From assembly GCF_022701255.1 (NCBI RefSeq), contig NZ_CP031705.1:186001-250000 (forward strand): a stretch of DNA of 64,000 bases, in the 5' to 3' direction. The notes below the pieces were generated by a model, which had not been told where the DNA came from, did not search any database, and saw only the letters and a list, made by a program, of their open reading frames with translations. This stretch comes from Microcoleus vaginatus HSN003. Lineage in GTDB: Bacteria > Cyanobacteriota > Cyanobacteriia > Cyanobacteriales > Microcoleaceae. The position numbers and the translations under genes were made by a program. The stretch's first letter is position 1. Each line of letters begins with the position of its first letter. Below are positions 36,599-46,664 of the stretch, in pieces.

Positions 36599-36821
36599 AT
36601 GCTTGATGATTATCTAGCCCTATAACTTTCGCTATTGATGGTAGTGTTTTACGTTTTATGTCCGATATCATACCGACATGTAAGTACTTAAAAGCTTCAA
36701 AGCTCCTAACTTCTGGAAATATGTTTTGGTAAATTTGACAGTATTCATCTATAAATTTGACTGTGGGTACTGGTTGACGAGGCTCTACCATAGGACTGGC
36801 AATGCTTTTGGGGTGTGTCAC
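36599..36821 (-). pseudogene. N-terminal fragment of an IS701-like transposase
   Basis: The minus strand encodes MVEPRQPVPTVKFIDEYCQI and FPEVRSFEAFKYLHVGMISD, then KRKTLPSIAKVIGLDNHQ, the N-terminus of IS701-type transposases. It stops at the IS1 end at 36598; the catalytic part is lost. An ATG at 36791 or a GTG at 36821 would be the start. Confidence 0.75.
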
Positions 36822-36955
36822 TGATTATACTACCACAAGAGTGACAAAAGAGGGTTATAATCAACTCGCACAAACAAAAACCGGGCAACTTCACAGCTAC
36901 CCGGCAATCCTAACTTTAGACTTCAGACAAATCTAAAATCTAAAACCTAAAATTC

Positions 36956-38035
36956 TTAAACAGCTACAGTCTTCTTAGCAGAAGAGCTCAATTCGCCCTT
37001 AGCATACTTAGCTGCAAAATCGTCCAAAGACACTTGCTTAATCTTTGTACCGTGACCAGCGCAACCGAAAGAGTTATAACGATCGCTACAAACCTTCTGC
37101 ATATACTTGATCGACGGCTTCAAGAAGTGGCGGGGGTCAAACTCATCAGGCTTCGCAAACAAAGCTTCGCGCACCGCAGCGGTAATCGCCAAACGGTTGT
37201 CAGTATCGATATTGATCTTACGAACGCCGCACTTGATGCCCTTTTGGATTTCTTCCACAGGTACGCCGTAGGTTTCGCGGATTTTGCCGCCGTTGCTGTT
37301 GATAATTTCCAGCAATTCTTGGGGTACAGAAGAAGAACCGTGCATCACCAAGTGAGTATTCGGCAAGCGGCGGTGAATTTCTTCAATGCGGCTGATTGCC
37401 AAAATTTCGCCTGTCGGCTTGCGAGTGAACTTGTAAGCGCCGTGAGAAGTGCCGATCGCAACTGCTAGAGCATCAACGCCGGTTTGCTCGACGAAATCAA
37501 CAGCTTGTTCAGGATCTGTCAGCAACTGATCGTGAGAAAGCGCACCTTCAAAGCCGTGGCCGTCTTCTGCTTCGCCCATTCCTGTTTCCAGAGAACCCAA
37601 ACAACCCAGTTCGCCTTCAACGCTAACGCCGATCGAATGAGCAACATTCACCACATCGCGAGTAACTTGAACATTGTACTCGTAGCTAGCGGGAGTCTTA
37701 GCATCCGCTTCCAGAGAACCGTCCATCATCACGCTGGTGAAACCTTGGCGCATGGCAGAATAGCAAGTGCCGGGGGCATTGCCGTGGTCTTGGTGCATGG
37801 AAATGGGAATGTGAGGATAGGTTTCAACTGCTGCCAAAATCAAGTGGCGCAGGAAATTTTCGCCAGCGTAGGAGCGAGCGCCGCGAGAAGCTTGCAAAAT
37901 CACAGGGCTGTTGGTTTCGTCAGCAGCGCGCATGATCGCTTGGATTTGCTCCATGTTGTTGACGTTGTAAGCCGGTAGGCCGTAACCATTTTCAGCCGCG
38001 TGGTCGAGCAGCAATCGCATAGGTACAAGCGCCAT
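36956..38035 (-). CDS. fba: Class II fructose-bisphosphate aldolase
   Basis: A 359-residue class IIB aldolase that cleaves or forms fructose 1,6-bisphosphate (and in cyanobacteria also sedoheptulose bisphosphate) in glycolysis and the Calvin cycle. Zinc-binding region [11 protein letters not shown], active-site segment [17 protein letters not shown], and [10 protein letters not shown] plus [11 protein letters not shown] are intact. A strong AGGAGG site precedes the ATG. The gene is monocistronic; the insertion-sequence nest begins just beyond its 3' end. Confidence 0.95.
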   Translation of the reverse strand: MALVPMRLLLDHAAENGYGLPAYNVNNMEQIQAIMRAADETNSPVILQASRGARSYAGENFLRHLILAAVETYPHIPISMHQDHGNAPGTCYSAMRQGFTSVMMDGSLEADAKTPASYEYNVQVTRDVVNVAHSIGVSVEGELGCLGSLETGMGEAEDGHGFEGALSHDQLLTDPEQAVDFVEQTGVDALAVAIGTSHGAYKFTRKPTGEILAISRIEEIHRRLPNTHLVMHGSSSVPQELLEIINSNGGKIRETYGVPVEEIQKGIKCGVRKINIDTDNRLAITAAVREALFAKPDEFDPRHFLKPSIKYMQKVCSDRYNSFGCAGHGTKIKQVSLDDFAAKYAKGELSSSAKKTVAV

Positions 38036-38229
38036 AGATATTCCTCCTAATTATTTGTGATTTTTGGGCAGTGAATTTTGGACAAGCTCAATTCTTACGA
38101 TAATATTAAGACAATTTGCCACCGATCGCGCACTATCTTTCCAGATTTAGTTAAAAGTTCAAAAAACAAAATTTTGAGTTCCGAGCATTCAACTCAAAAC
38201 TCAAAATTCTCAACTTACCAATTTTTTAT

Positions 38230-38300
38230 GGGTCGCCCGGGATTTGAACCCGAGACCAATCGGTTAAAAGCCGAATGCTCTACCGCTGAGCTAGCGACCC
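38230..38300 (-). tRNA. trnK: tRNA-Lys (anticodon TTT)
   Basis: Read on the minus strand: acceptor GGGTCGC/GCGACCC, D-arm GCTC..GAGC, anticodon loop CTTTTAA, T-loop TTCAAAT. Total 71 bases; the 3' CCA is not encoded. The cloverleaf is complete apart from one mismatched pair at the anticodon-stem base. Confidence 0.95.
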
Positions 38301-38367
38301 GCGAAAACATTGTTACCGCACACAATTTCTAATAGTAGCACCCCTCATTTGAAATAGCAAGTGTTTT

Positions 38368-39246
38368 TTAAATAAAGTTTGCAGTCATGCGAACCAGCAT
38401 CTGGCAAGTCGCTCCCGGCTGCAAATAAATCATGTGTTCGCCAGTGTTGAGGGCATTTCGAGGAGCAGTCCAAGGTTCCAAACAGTAAAAATCCTTGCCC
38501 TTCAACATCCAGAAAACCAACTTCCCATAGCTGGAGTTGTAACTGAGCGTGAGCCGCAAGCCTTGGGCCGCGTCAGTGACAGTAGCAGCAAGACCAGTGA
38601 GTTCGTCAAAGGAAATATCAATTTCATCCAACGTCGGGTCAAAAACCCCAGTGAAGTAACCCTTTTGATGGGTGTTCTGATCTCTGTACTGCATCCCCGG
38701 AATCTCAAAGCGGAGCTTTGATTTGTCCGTCGCCAAAAAGTACGGGTGCAAACCACTAGAAAACGGCATGGGTTCAGCAGACAGATTGGTGTATCGCTGA
38801 AAAATTTCCAAAGAATTGCCTTTAATCTGATAAGTGAAGGCTAGTTGGAAATCAAAGGGATAAACAGCCAGCGTCTTGTCACAGCTATCGAGAATTAGCG
38901 TAAGAGCGGCGCAACCCTCCGTAACTTGTTCGCCTATCCTCCAAGGCAAGTCTCGAGCAAAGCCGTGCTGTTTGAGCTGACGCTCCACTCCCTTGTGCGT
39001 GTAAGTATTGTCGGGGAGATTGCTGCAGATGGGAAACAGGATAGGAATCCCGCCACGTACAGTCAGATCCGGATTGGCGAACCGTTCCGCGTCCAAGTAC
39101 AAGATTTCTTTGCCTTCAACCAGCCAGCTAGTGGCAATACCGCCCCGTTCCGGCACAACTTCTAGAGTAGAGTTAGCGGTTTCGTCGGAGAGGATATAGG
39201 TTTTGTACTGCTTTTGCTTGAGCGCGATCGCAAACACATTTGTCAT
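38368..39246 (-). CDS. Aldose 1-epimerase family protein
   Basis: A 292-residue protein from ATG 39246 (MTNVFAIALKQKQYKTYILS); an ATG seven codons upstream is possible. Galactose-mutarotase fold motifs: LEVVPERGGIATSW, GGIPILFPICSN, GFARDLPW and FSSGLHPYFLA with the catalytic His. The family interconverts sugar anomers or acts on hexose 6-phosphates; the exact substrate is not evident. Confidence 0.85.
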   Translation of the reverse strand: MTNVFAIALKQKQYKTYILSDETANSTLEVVPERGGIATSWLVEGKEILYLDAERFANPDLTVRGGIPILFPICSNLPDNTYTHKGVERQLKQHGFARDLPWRIGEQVTEGCAALTLILDSCDKTLAVYPFDFQLAFTYQIKGNSLEIFQRYTNLSAEPMPFSSGLHPYFLATDKSKLRFEIPGMQYRDQNTHQKGYFTGVFDPTLDEIDISFDELTGLAATVTDAAQGLRLTLSYNSSYGKLVFWMLKGKDFYCLEPWTAPRNALNTGEHMIYLQPGATCQMLVRMTANFI

Positions 39247-39374
39247 CGGTAGTAGGTCATTGATCATTGGTTGTCAGTAAATCGGTCGTTAATAATTGGC
39301 CGCTAGTATCTTGATGTTCACCCATTACCGGCCCCATCCTCCCCCTGCCTCCTCGTTGTTCCGACCCCCATCGG

Positions 39375-41450
39375 TTAACCAATGCTCCCAGCTATAGGAG
39401 GCAGGGCGATCCGGTGCTTGGAGCGTTTGCTGCTGGTACCTGGAACGATTGCTGAGGTGGACTGCTGTTTGACTGCGACTTCAAAAGATACACCCCTGGG
39501 AGGAAGATAGCTTTGGGGACTCGGCACTGCTCCTTGACTGGGAGATGGGGGCGAAATAAACGGTTCTTTGATGAATGGCTCTTTTGTAAATGGCTCTGGT
39601 TCCCCGCTGGGATTTTGAGGTTGAGTGGGGTAGATGCGCGGTGGCAAATTTTGATTCGGAGGCGGGTTTGACTCAATTGCAGGCCCTGTCCCGTTTGGGA
39701 AAAATGAGGAGTTGTCCGACTGTTGGGGCGCAGCCGGCAAAGTCGGCAAAATCAAAGTAGGTTTGGGTTCTCCGGGACTCTGGAGATTGCTTTCACCGGA
39801 GGTTCCCCCGGAACTTTGCCCGGGCTGGTATGTACCGTTCTTTGCTGATCCTGGCAATGGAGAATTGGGAGTTTTTGGTGTGGCTCCTGGCTGGACTAGG
39901 GCTTCGAGAACTACAGAAGAGCGCATCGGTCGATCGAAAATACTAGAAATTTGCTCGACGCGTTTGAGGATGCGATCGGCTGCGGCTCCCTTCACCACTT
40001 TCGGCTGAAACTTTTTCACCTCCACAGGCAGAAACTCTACCTTCATATTCCTGTCTTTGAGCGATACTTTCAGGACTGCGGTATCGTAATCCCTGCGAGC
40101 ATTCCCGCCGAATATAAAATTACCCAGCGAGTAAACTATCGGCCGGCCCTTGTAAATTTCTGCACCTTGCAATACCTGGGGATGGTGTCCCACTACCAAA
40201 TCAGCTCCTTGGTCGATCGTGAACCGAGCCAAATCAATCTGCCAGTCCCCCGGATAATCTGCCAATTCGACTCCCCAGTGGTAATTAACAATAATCCAGT
40301 CTACCTGACCCCTAAGAGCTCGAATATCCTCTGCCACGCGATTGTTGCGGCGGGGGTTAGTGCCCGCTTTCCCTTGGTCGGCGGCGTGAAGCTCGGCATC
40401 GTAATAACTGAGGTAGGCAATCCGCTGACCCTTAACTTCAATAATATCTGGACGCCTCGCTTCTTTAATATCTCTGCCGACTCCCAGGTGTTGAATCCCA
40501 CTATTATCTAGAGTATTCATCGTCTCCACCAGCCCCGGTTCCTCGTAATCCATAGCGCGGCTATTTGCCAGATTGACAATATCCACTCCTCCGGCTGTTA
40601 ATACTTTCACCGATTCTGGCTCGGCTTTAAAATTTAATTGTTTTTTGCCAGACCCCAATGTAGAGCGAGTCAGGGAGTTTTCTAGGTTAACCATCGCCAC
40701 ATCTGCTTGCCGGTACTCGTCCATATTGGCGAAAGCCCATTGGTGATCGTTGGCAGCAGATGCTCCGACCGCATCCGATAGATTCACATTTCCTCCGAAC
40801 ATCAGCGTTACTGTTGGGTCGAAAGGATTAGCAACTTGCTTTTGCTTTATTACTGGTACCACTTCTAAGGCCGCTTGCACGGTATCCCCACGTTTTGGAG
40901 GAGGCCCCGACATTACCCCAGTTTGCTGGTACCCGGATACTGGGGATACTGACTGCAGGCTCAGGGCTTCGTGGTAGCTGACCCAACACCCTAAAATAAA
41001 TGAGGCAAGTGCCGATCCCACTAGCAGCAGAGAACGATACGTTTTAAATTTAACCCAATCGACGACCGGTAGGGAACGGTAACGCCGCCGCTGGCGGTTT
41101 GCCGGAGTCACAATTCGCACTGACTGTTTCCAGAGAATGTCTGCATCCCCAGCCAAGCGCGCGTGAATTCGCACTCCTTCTACTGCTGGCGAGTTGAGTC
41201 TCCAGAGTTGGTGGCAAATAAATTTGACTAAGCCTTCCCGGAGTGTGCTCCCGAGTAAGGTAGTATCTGGCGCAAATTCGCGCTGGAATTCTACGAGGAT
41301 TTGGACGCAGCCGGAATGAGCCTGTTCGACGCGGGCATAAATCCCTTCGGGGCGCAGCAAGCTGTCAATCCAATAATTTAGGGCTTGAAAGTTGCCCGAT
41401 CGCGCTAGCTCCAAGATAGACGGCTGCGACCAATTTTCTGCGTACACCAT
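39375..41450 (-). CDS. CapA family protein with cyanobacterial N-terminal domain
   Basis: A 691-residue protein started at ATG 41450, seven bases after AGGAGG (a TTG one codon upstream is too close). Residues about 1-110 form a cytosolic-looking domain (ILELARSGNFQALNYWIDSL) seen in other cyanobacterial proteins; a membrane helix lies at about 140-160 (LLLVGSALASFILGCW). The CapA/PGA-cap metallophosphatase-like domain follows (VTLMFGGNVNLSD, VDIVNLANSRAMDY, VGHHPQVLQGAEI, YSLGNFIFGG). The last 190 residues are Pro/Ser-rich and probably disordered. Relatives are linked to capsule or poly-gamma-glutamate; no other such gene is adjacent, so the role is uncertain. Usual Asn/His in GD..N..H motifs are partly altered (NSRAMD instead of NNHxxD). 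Confidence 0.8.
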   Translation of the reverse strand: MVYAENWSQPSILELARSGNFQALNYWIDSLLRPEGIYARVEQAHSGCVQILVEFQREFAPDTTLLGSTLREGLVKFICHQLWRLNSPAVEGVRIHARLAGDADILWKQSVRIVTPANRQRRRYRSLPVVDWVKFKTYRSLLLVGSALASFILGCWVSYHEALSLQSVSPVSGYQQTGVMSGPPPKRGDTVQAALEVVPVIKQKQVANPFDPTVTLMFGGNVNLSDAVGASAANDHQWAFANMDEYRQADVAMVNLENSLTRSTLGSGKKQLNFKAEPESVKVLTAGGVDIVNLANSRAMDYEEPGLVETMNTLDNSGIQHLGVGRDIKEARRPDIIEVKGQRIAYLSYYDAELHAADQGKAGTNPRRNNRVAEDIRALRGQVDWIIVNYHWGVELADYPGDWQIDLARFTIDQGADLVVGHHPQVLQGAEIYKGRPIVYSLGNFIFGGNARRDYDTAVLKVSLKDRNMKVEFLPVEVKKFQPKVVKGAAADRILKRVEQISSIFDRPMRSSVVLEALVQPGATPKTPNSPLPGSAKNGTYQPGQSSGGTSGESNLQSPGEPKPTLILPTLPAAPQQSDNSSFFPNGTGPAIESNPPPNQNLPPRIYPTQPQNPSGEPEPFTKEPFIKEPFISPPSPSQGAVPSPQSYLPPRGVSFEVAVKQQSTSAIVPGTSSKRSKHRIALPPIAGSIG

Positions 41451-41660
41451 CAATTAGCCTCCTTAATACGCACGAGCAATGACTCCAATTTGTTTTGAAC
41501 GGAACCGCAATTCTTTTAGCTTAACCGCCACAGGTTCCGCTGCCCGTTTTGAAGCTAGTTGTTGGCCGCCACCATTTTCTACATTTAGGGGCGACCTGCT
41601 GTCAGTGATTTTTATCACACTCCAGTCTGTTGATTTTAGATTTTAGATTTTAGGTTTTAG

Positions 41661-41944
41661 ATTGAGGAAAGAGGCGGTACTGTGGGCGATCGAACAAACG
41701 TCGTAACCAGAGGTTTCTGGGGGAGTTGAGATAGAAAAGAGCGAGATTTTTGAGGCAGAGCCTGTTTTTATTGTCGCTGTTTGAGTGTCGGTTTCAAGCT
41801 TTCGCTTTGAGATTTGAGATTTGAGATTGAGCCAAGAGGCGTTAGTGGGCGATCGAACAAACCTCGTAACCAGAGGTTTCTGGGGGATTTGAGGCAGAAG
41901 AGAGCGAGATTTTTGAGGCAGAGTCTGTTGTTATTGTCGCTGTT
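41661..41944. repeat. Two ~120-bp direct repeats (spacing ~165)
   Basis: Copies at about 41661-41781 and 41826-41944 share GGGCGATCGAACAAAC, CGTAACCAGAGGTTTCTGGG, GAGCGAGATTTTTGAGGCAG and TATTGTCGCTGTT. Each is preceded by a TTTTAGATT- or TTGAGATT-type heptamer tract. The flanking parts of the 41451-42220 gap show no other recognisable element. Confidence 0.85.
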
Positions 41945-42220
41945 AATCGCGTGCCGGAGTCAAGTCCCATGCTCTGATCTATGCTGGCAAATGCCTCTCA
42001 CGAGGGATGCCACTAGCTGCACAACCTGTAATTGGATAAATGGCGTACTAGATAGATTTGGTGGTAAAATCATATTTGGTAACTCCCATCGGTACAAAAG
42101 TTGCGGAAAACGTGAAACTGGCCAGTCCATACGGCTGTGCCTTCCGATGTAAAACCCAAAGTACGTTACGGTAAACAGACCATATTTTAAGCAAGTTACA
42201 CTGCGCAGGAGAACTGACAA

Positions 42221-42532
42221 ATGCTACAGCGCAAAATCTATCAACTCTGTTGTGATGGTCGTGAGGTTTCTATTTTTCTTCGAGATCAGCAACGTTGGAT
42301 AGAGCGCGCTCGTATCCTAGATATTGAAGGGGATCTAGTCACGCTGCGCTACGAAACCGACGAAGAAGACGAAATCAGCTCCTGGGAAGAAATGGTGCGT
42401 CTCGAAAGTATTGGAGCTGTGTCCCAGAAGTTGGCTTCGGTATCCCGAACGAACTGCGAACCCCTAGTTTCTGACGATTGCCCCGAAGCCGAACAAATTC
42501 GCAATCACTACCCAGACTCGAGTTTGGAATAG
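42221..42532 (+). CDS. Small conserved cyanobacterial protein of unknown function
   Basis: A 103-residue acidic protein, MLQRKIYQLCCDGREVSIFL, with a compact beta-rich core (WIERARILDIEGDLVTLRYE) and an acidic segment TDEEDEISSWEEMVRLESIG. GGAG lies nine bases before the ATG. It looks like a widely conserved cyanobacterial hypothetical (possibly the DUF6679 group); no catalytic motif is visible. Confidence 0.75.
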   Translation: MLQRKIYQLCCDGREVSIFLRDQQRWIERARILDIEGDLVTLRYETDEEDEISSWEEMVRLESIGAVSQKLASVSRTNCEPLVSDDCPEAEQIRNHYPDSSLE

Positions 42533-42763
42533 TTTTGATCTGGCGCTTGAGGCACAAGGAAAACTTGGGGGAAAAGAAAACGACTTTTCTCCCTTTTTTG
42601 TGAAGAAATTATGCAAAAAACCCGGTTTAGGCCAAAAATATTCTCGGTTATGACCACCTAAGCTATTTTGCCTTTAAATTTAAGCTTGATGGCGGGATCT
42701 CCTGCCCACGCGACAAGAGCGTAAGTACACAGTAGTTTAAAAATTCAATGCGCGACACCCTAG

Positions 42764-42786
42764 CCCTGCTGAAACAGGGTTTTTTG
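42764..42786 (+). terminator. Intrinsic terminator-like hairpin
   Basis: CCCTG (42764-42768) pairs with CAGGG (42775-42779) around CTGAAA, followed by TTTTTT. It points along the plus strand 230 bases past the small protein gene and close to the 3' end of the opposite MBL-fold gene. The rest of the 42533-42854 gap shows nothing clear. Confidence 0.6.
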
Positions 42787-42854
42787 TCTGGGTGCGTCCA
42801 GGACTGTTTTTTTGTTTTCTTTGCCCGCCGGCTGGTTTCGAGGTTCCCGACAGC

Positions 42855-44561
42855 TTATTCGCCGTCTGTTTCGCCCTCTATGAACAGTTCGGAGTCCGGT
42901 ATCGCTTTAAACACCGGACAGAAACCGTCGGGGGTTACTTTAAAGCCAAACAAAGCACTGGACTGGTTCCAACAGCGCTGGCTGCGGTAGTGCTGGCAAT
43001 TGCCACAGCATTCGAGGTGGGCCTGAACGGCGCTGCCTTGAAAAAGGAGTTCCCGCTGGGAGATGCCACGCAGTACGAGTTCTTCGCCTTGCCAGCGCGC
43101 TTCTACCAAACCGGTATCGGCAAAATTGGCCCACCGAGGATCGGCAGTAATCGGACTCGGCAAGCTGATTGCTACCTCTGTCCCCAATTCGCTGAGTTCT
43201 CCCTCATAGTTAGTTTCTGGGATAGCGGGCTGCAAAAACATTTCCCCGATCGGCAATTCGACAAGTGTTCCGGCCGCCGGAGTGTGCAACTGGTAGCGGT
43301 TTCGCAGCTCGTCCAAGTTAGCCAAGTCAGCCAAATATGCAGGGGAACCGTGGAGTAAAATTACGTGCTGGGGACGCAAATTGTGGATGAGTTGGGTAGT
43401 CCCGGGCCCGTCGCAGTGTTCGGCTAGTAGATAAGTTTCGACACTTGTGATTCCAGATTCGGGCGTGTTGCCCAGCCAGTCGCTGACGGGATATCCTGGT
43501 TTTTGAGGGGCGAGCAAAATCCAAGGATTTGTGCCATCGGCAACATACAAAGCCAAATCAGCTATTTGGTCAGTAATCACAATACAGGGCGTGGCTCCCA
43601 ATCCGGGGCGTTGTTCGGCAGACAGCCGGCGGACGCGGGGTTTCACCCTTTCGTCCCAAAACAAAGGTTGGTGCAGAGCAAAATTTTGGACGGCGGTGGG
43701 AAATTGGGGTAACAGTTCCAGATAAGCGTCGCACCCGTCGGCGACAGTGCCGTCCACCCAAATATCCAAGTCGCGGCCAGTAAAGTAGTGGTGACTGCGG
43801 AGCAGCATCAGCATTTCTTGGCCCAAACCAAGGGCCGGCGCGGGCAGCAGTACCGAGTACCCGTCGGCGATGGCGCGGTGGATACGATCGGCTAACTGAT
43901 TTTCTAGCTGTCGGCGGTGAGGGTGGCGCGCCGTGCCGTAACTGCCTTCCAAAATTAACACATCCGGCTTCATGCCCCTGAGTTCTCCCAGGGGCAAACC
44001 TTCCACCAAACGAGAATTGGACAGGAAAAAGTCCCCGGTGTAAACCACTGTGTAGGTGCGGTGGGGCGCGGCATAAGTCAGCAGCACAGTCGCCGCTCCG
44101 GGCAAATGGCCCGACGGGAACAACTGCACGCTCAGTCCAGGGCGCACTTCGAGCGGCGACTGCCAGGGCAGTCCCTGGCAGAACCCCGACTCTGGCTGCT
44201 GAGCAAGTTCTGGCCAGTTGAGCGGTAGCAGTCGCGCTGTCACTTCGCTGGCGTAAATTGGCAAGTGGGGGAAAGATTGATGGAGTGCTAGCAAACCTCT
44301 GGCATGGTCAGAGTGGGCGTGGGTACACACCACAAAATCGGCTGGCAGCGATCGATTTAGTGTCGCTGACAGCGGTGCAATATCCTCTACACCGCAGTCG
44401 AGTAAAATGCGGTGCGGCCCCATTCGGACTAGCAGACAGACCCCTTCCTGTGCGTGGCCTGCGCCGTAAGGTAAACAATCGAGATCCATCACTGCGGTTA
44501 GCTCCCTGCTTTGCACGCAACTTGCAGTATCGCCACTTTTAAACATTGGTTGCGACTGCAT
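42855..44561 (-). CDS. MBL-fold metallo-hydrolase, beta-CASP-like
   Basis: A 568-residue protein. The metallo-beta-lactamase HxHxDH motif is THAHSDHARGL; further ligands are in FPSGHLPGAATVLL and VVYTGDFFLSN. LEGSYGTARHPHRRQLENQL and a C-terminal VILLHGSPAYLADL resemble the beta-CASP region of RNA/DNA-processing hydrolases. The C-terminal ~60 residues contain four cysteines (CCGNCQHYRSQRC, FCPVF) that could bind metal. A role in RNA processing is plausible but not shown. ATG 44561 is used; an internal Met before DLDCLPYGAG is an alternative. Confidence 0.8.
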   Translation of the reverse strand: MQSQPMFKSGDTASCVQSRELTAVMDLDCLPYGAGHAQEGVCLLVRMGPHRILLDCGVEDIAPLSATLNRSLPADFVVCTHAHSDHARGLLALHQSFPHLPIYASEVTARLLPLNWPELAQQPESGFCQGLPWQSPLEVRPGLSVQLFPSGHLPGAATVLLTYAAPHRTYTVVYTGDFFLSNSRLVEGLPLGELRGMKPDVLILEGSYGTARHPHRRQLENQLADRIHRAIADGYSVLLPAPALGLGQEMLMLLRSHHYFTGRDLDIWVDGTVADGCDAYLELLPQFPTAVQNFALHQPLFWDERVKPRVRRLSAEQRPGLGATPCIVITDQIADLALYVADGTNPWILLAPQKPGYPVSDWLGNTPESGITSVETYLLAEHCDGPGTTQLIHNLRPQHVILLHGSPAYLADLANLDELRNRYQLHTPAAGTLVELPIGEMFLQPAIPETNYEGELSELGTEVAISLPSPITADPRWANFADTGLVEARWQGEELVLRGISQRELLFQGSAVQAHLECCGNCQHYRSQRCWNQSSALFGFKVTPDGFCPVFKAIPDSELFIEGETDGE

Positions 44562-45182
44562 TCATTCGATCAAGTTCAGTCTCGGACGCAGAAACCGGAT
44601 TTGATGGACGAAAACACTTTGTTGCCGCCCTCGCTCCCGGTAAAAAAACCCGGTTCATCTAAAGTTGTGGTGGGTAAGCCCTGGAGTTAAATGTTTGCTC
44701 GAAGGCTCCGGCTCTCGTGCAAGGACAGTAATTGCACTTAAGATTTGATGCAGCGCCAAGAAAGCGATTTTCCGAAGGCATTGGCAGGACGGGCATTCGC
44801 CCTTCGACAAAGTTCAGGCTACTGGTTCTTGCATCAAAAGTTACATTTTATTGCACCATGTAAGAGCAGCGAGCTCGATCTCATATTCTGAGTTTTAAAT
44901 CTTTTTCCACAATTTGCGCCTGCTAAAAGCTAGTCTTTTTTATGAGAAGATTTTAATTCAGATGCCCAAAGATCTTGATAAAACTTTACAATTCTTCATT
45001 TTTAGGGGTGTGAGGGCGGTGTATAGTCCAATCTGCAAAACGGAGAACCAGCATCCTGCTAGCTAACTGCTTTTGTCGGGGCAGACAGAGACTTTATGAG
45101 CTTGCTCGGTTTCTTTGTAAAAGTTTGATACATTCTTCTAAGCAAACCTTGTGGCTATGGAGGAGAGAGTTTAAATGGCTTT
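44562..45182. other. Gene-free stretch with small palindromes
   Basis: No reading frame looks real. It holds REP-like pieces, for example AAACCGG/CCGGTT around 44597-44656 and GGGCATTCGCCC near 44794, and a long AT-rich tract from 44880. No promoter or RNA gene could be assigned. Confidence 0.6.
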
Positions 45183-45320
45183 TTGACCGAAAGCATCCAG
45201 GATACAAGCCCCCGGATTCATTCCTTCGCAGACTCAGGACCCAGAAATAAAAAACCTGTATCCGATGAAACTTGCCCCCCGAATTTATCCGTGGGCTCAA
45301 TGCTTCAATTCTTTAATCTA
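45183..45320 (-). repeat. Dispersed ~138-bp repeat, copy 2 (inverted)
   Basis: Reverse-complement match of 23447-23584, ending at the AATCTA that forms the target site of the adjacent IS1. The two copies lie 21.6 kb apart in opposite orientation, which would permit inversion by recombination. Confidence 0.85.
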
Positions 45321-46134
45321 GGTAGTCCTAAGCAGGAAAGGATGAGCAGACAGGAAGCGAGGCATTGTAGTAGTGAATGAATAACCAGATTGCTCCAATG
45401 TGGTTCTCTAGCTTCTTTGAGAATGACAAGGTTTTACGAACTAGACGTGACACGCGCTGACGTAAAGTGCAATTGAAGCGTTCAATATAGCTAGTTTTTC
45501 CTGTTTCTTTGCCCACTGCACAATGCCGTTTGCTGGGTAAGACCTCCGCATAGGCTGACCAGAAATCGCTGTAAATCACCGCACTGCAGGCGGTACACCG
45601 GGGGCAGTGACTGCCACAACCAAGAGTGCTGATTCTGCGCTACGATCGCCGATGTGAACTCCGACAATCTCACGGGTTTGAACATCAAGAGCGAGCCACA
45701 CCCACTGCTTGTTGCCTTTGTCACCGACGAACGACCACAGTTCATCCATCTGCACCGTCAGACGGCGTTTCGGCTTTGGGCGCACCTGCACCTCCTTGTT
45801 GACCTGCTGGTATTTGGCGTTGACGTAGTGTTGCACCCACAGTTGTGAGATTCCCAAGGCACGGGCAATCCCGGCTAGCGACACCTTCTCCAGGAGCAAT
45901 CGATCAACGATAGCTTTGGTTTCCTTGCTAATCATCCGCCACTGCGGATCTTCGACAAACTGCCGTCCACAATCTCGACATTTATAATTTTGCTTCTGAT
46001 GCCGAGTTCGACCGTTTTTGATCACAGATTCAGACTGACAACTCGGACACAGAGGTAAAGCAGTAGACATAAAGACAAACTACGTTAGCATTACAACAGT
46101 TTTATTCTCTCACCCTTTCCTCTTTAGCACTACC
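45321..46134 (-). mobile_element. IS1-type element, second copy
   Basis: Ends GGTAGTCCTAAGCAGGAAAG (45321) and the complement of GGTAGTGCTAAAGAGGAAAG (ending 46134) are imperfect inverted repeats. A 7-bp duplication TAATCTA flanks the element; the insertion therefore hit a heptanucleotide AATCTAA tract, which continues on the right side. Confidence 0.85.
45328..46070 (-). pseudogene. IS1 transposase with frameshifts
   Basis: The N-terminal part is intact (MSTALPLCPSCQSESVIKNG with zinc-finger cysteines, DELWSFVGDKGNKQWVWLAL). Near 45600-45640 the frame must change twice to continue LWQSLPPVYR and IYSDFWSAYAEVLPSKRHCA to the end (KTSYIERFNCTLRQRVSRLV). As read, no full-length transposase can be made. 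Confidence 0.82.
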
Positions 46135-46662
46135 TAATCTAAAATCTAAAATCTAAAATCTAAAATCGATTGACTGCCGTGAGCAAATGACTGCTGCGCT
46201 TTGCACAGATTCTAGATAACTGACTGAGCCTCGTCGTTCTGCCAATTTTAACCTAGAGATACCAGTAGTTTATAGAGTTGGCTTTATTAACAAATGAAGC
46301 CGACACTGACTTATTTAACCTGCTGAATCTCGGTATTTATAGCCTTTAGTAAACATTTTAAGTGAAGAATATTGATTCTATTCGTGTGGTATGGATTGGA
46401 TTATATTAACTCATTTATATCTGTTAAATAAAGAGGTAAAAATATAGCTAATGGGTCGAGTGTTGAAATTATAAACTGTTTTGTAGAGAATAAATTATTA
46501 GCTCAAACGACCAATACAAGACATACAAGGTATTGGTTTTGGCGCAATTTTACATAGGAGTCGAGTTTTTTTTAATAGTTTTTAAGGAGCTGCCTCTATA
46601 TTCTAACAACGGGCTTGGGATTGTTATAAAATAATTACTACTGGCGAAAGTTTGAATTGCGA
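46135..46662. repeat. Heptamer tract and left part of the duplicated leader
   Basis: Starts with four AATCTAA-type heptamers (to about 46165). From about 46497 the sequence is a diverged copy of 50581-50760, sharing TTAGCTCAA, GGGCTTGGGATTG-like and GCGAAAGTTTGAATTGCGA. No gene is evident. Confidence 0.65.
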
Positions 46663-46664
46663 TA

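Noticed and set aside
37034..37978. Two plus-strand frames opposite fba
   Set aside because: Shadows of the strongly conserved aldolase; composition is that of reversed codons.
42792..43358. 188-codon plus-strand frame opposite the MBL-fold gene
   Set aside because: It is the complement of a well-supported gene with HxHxDH motif and lacks any recognisable domain or ribosome site.
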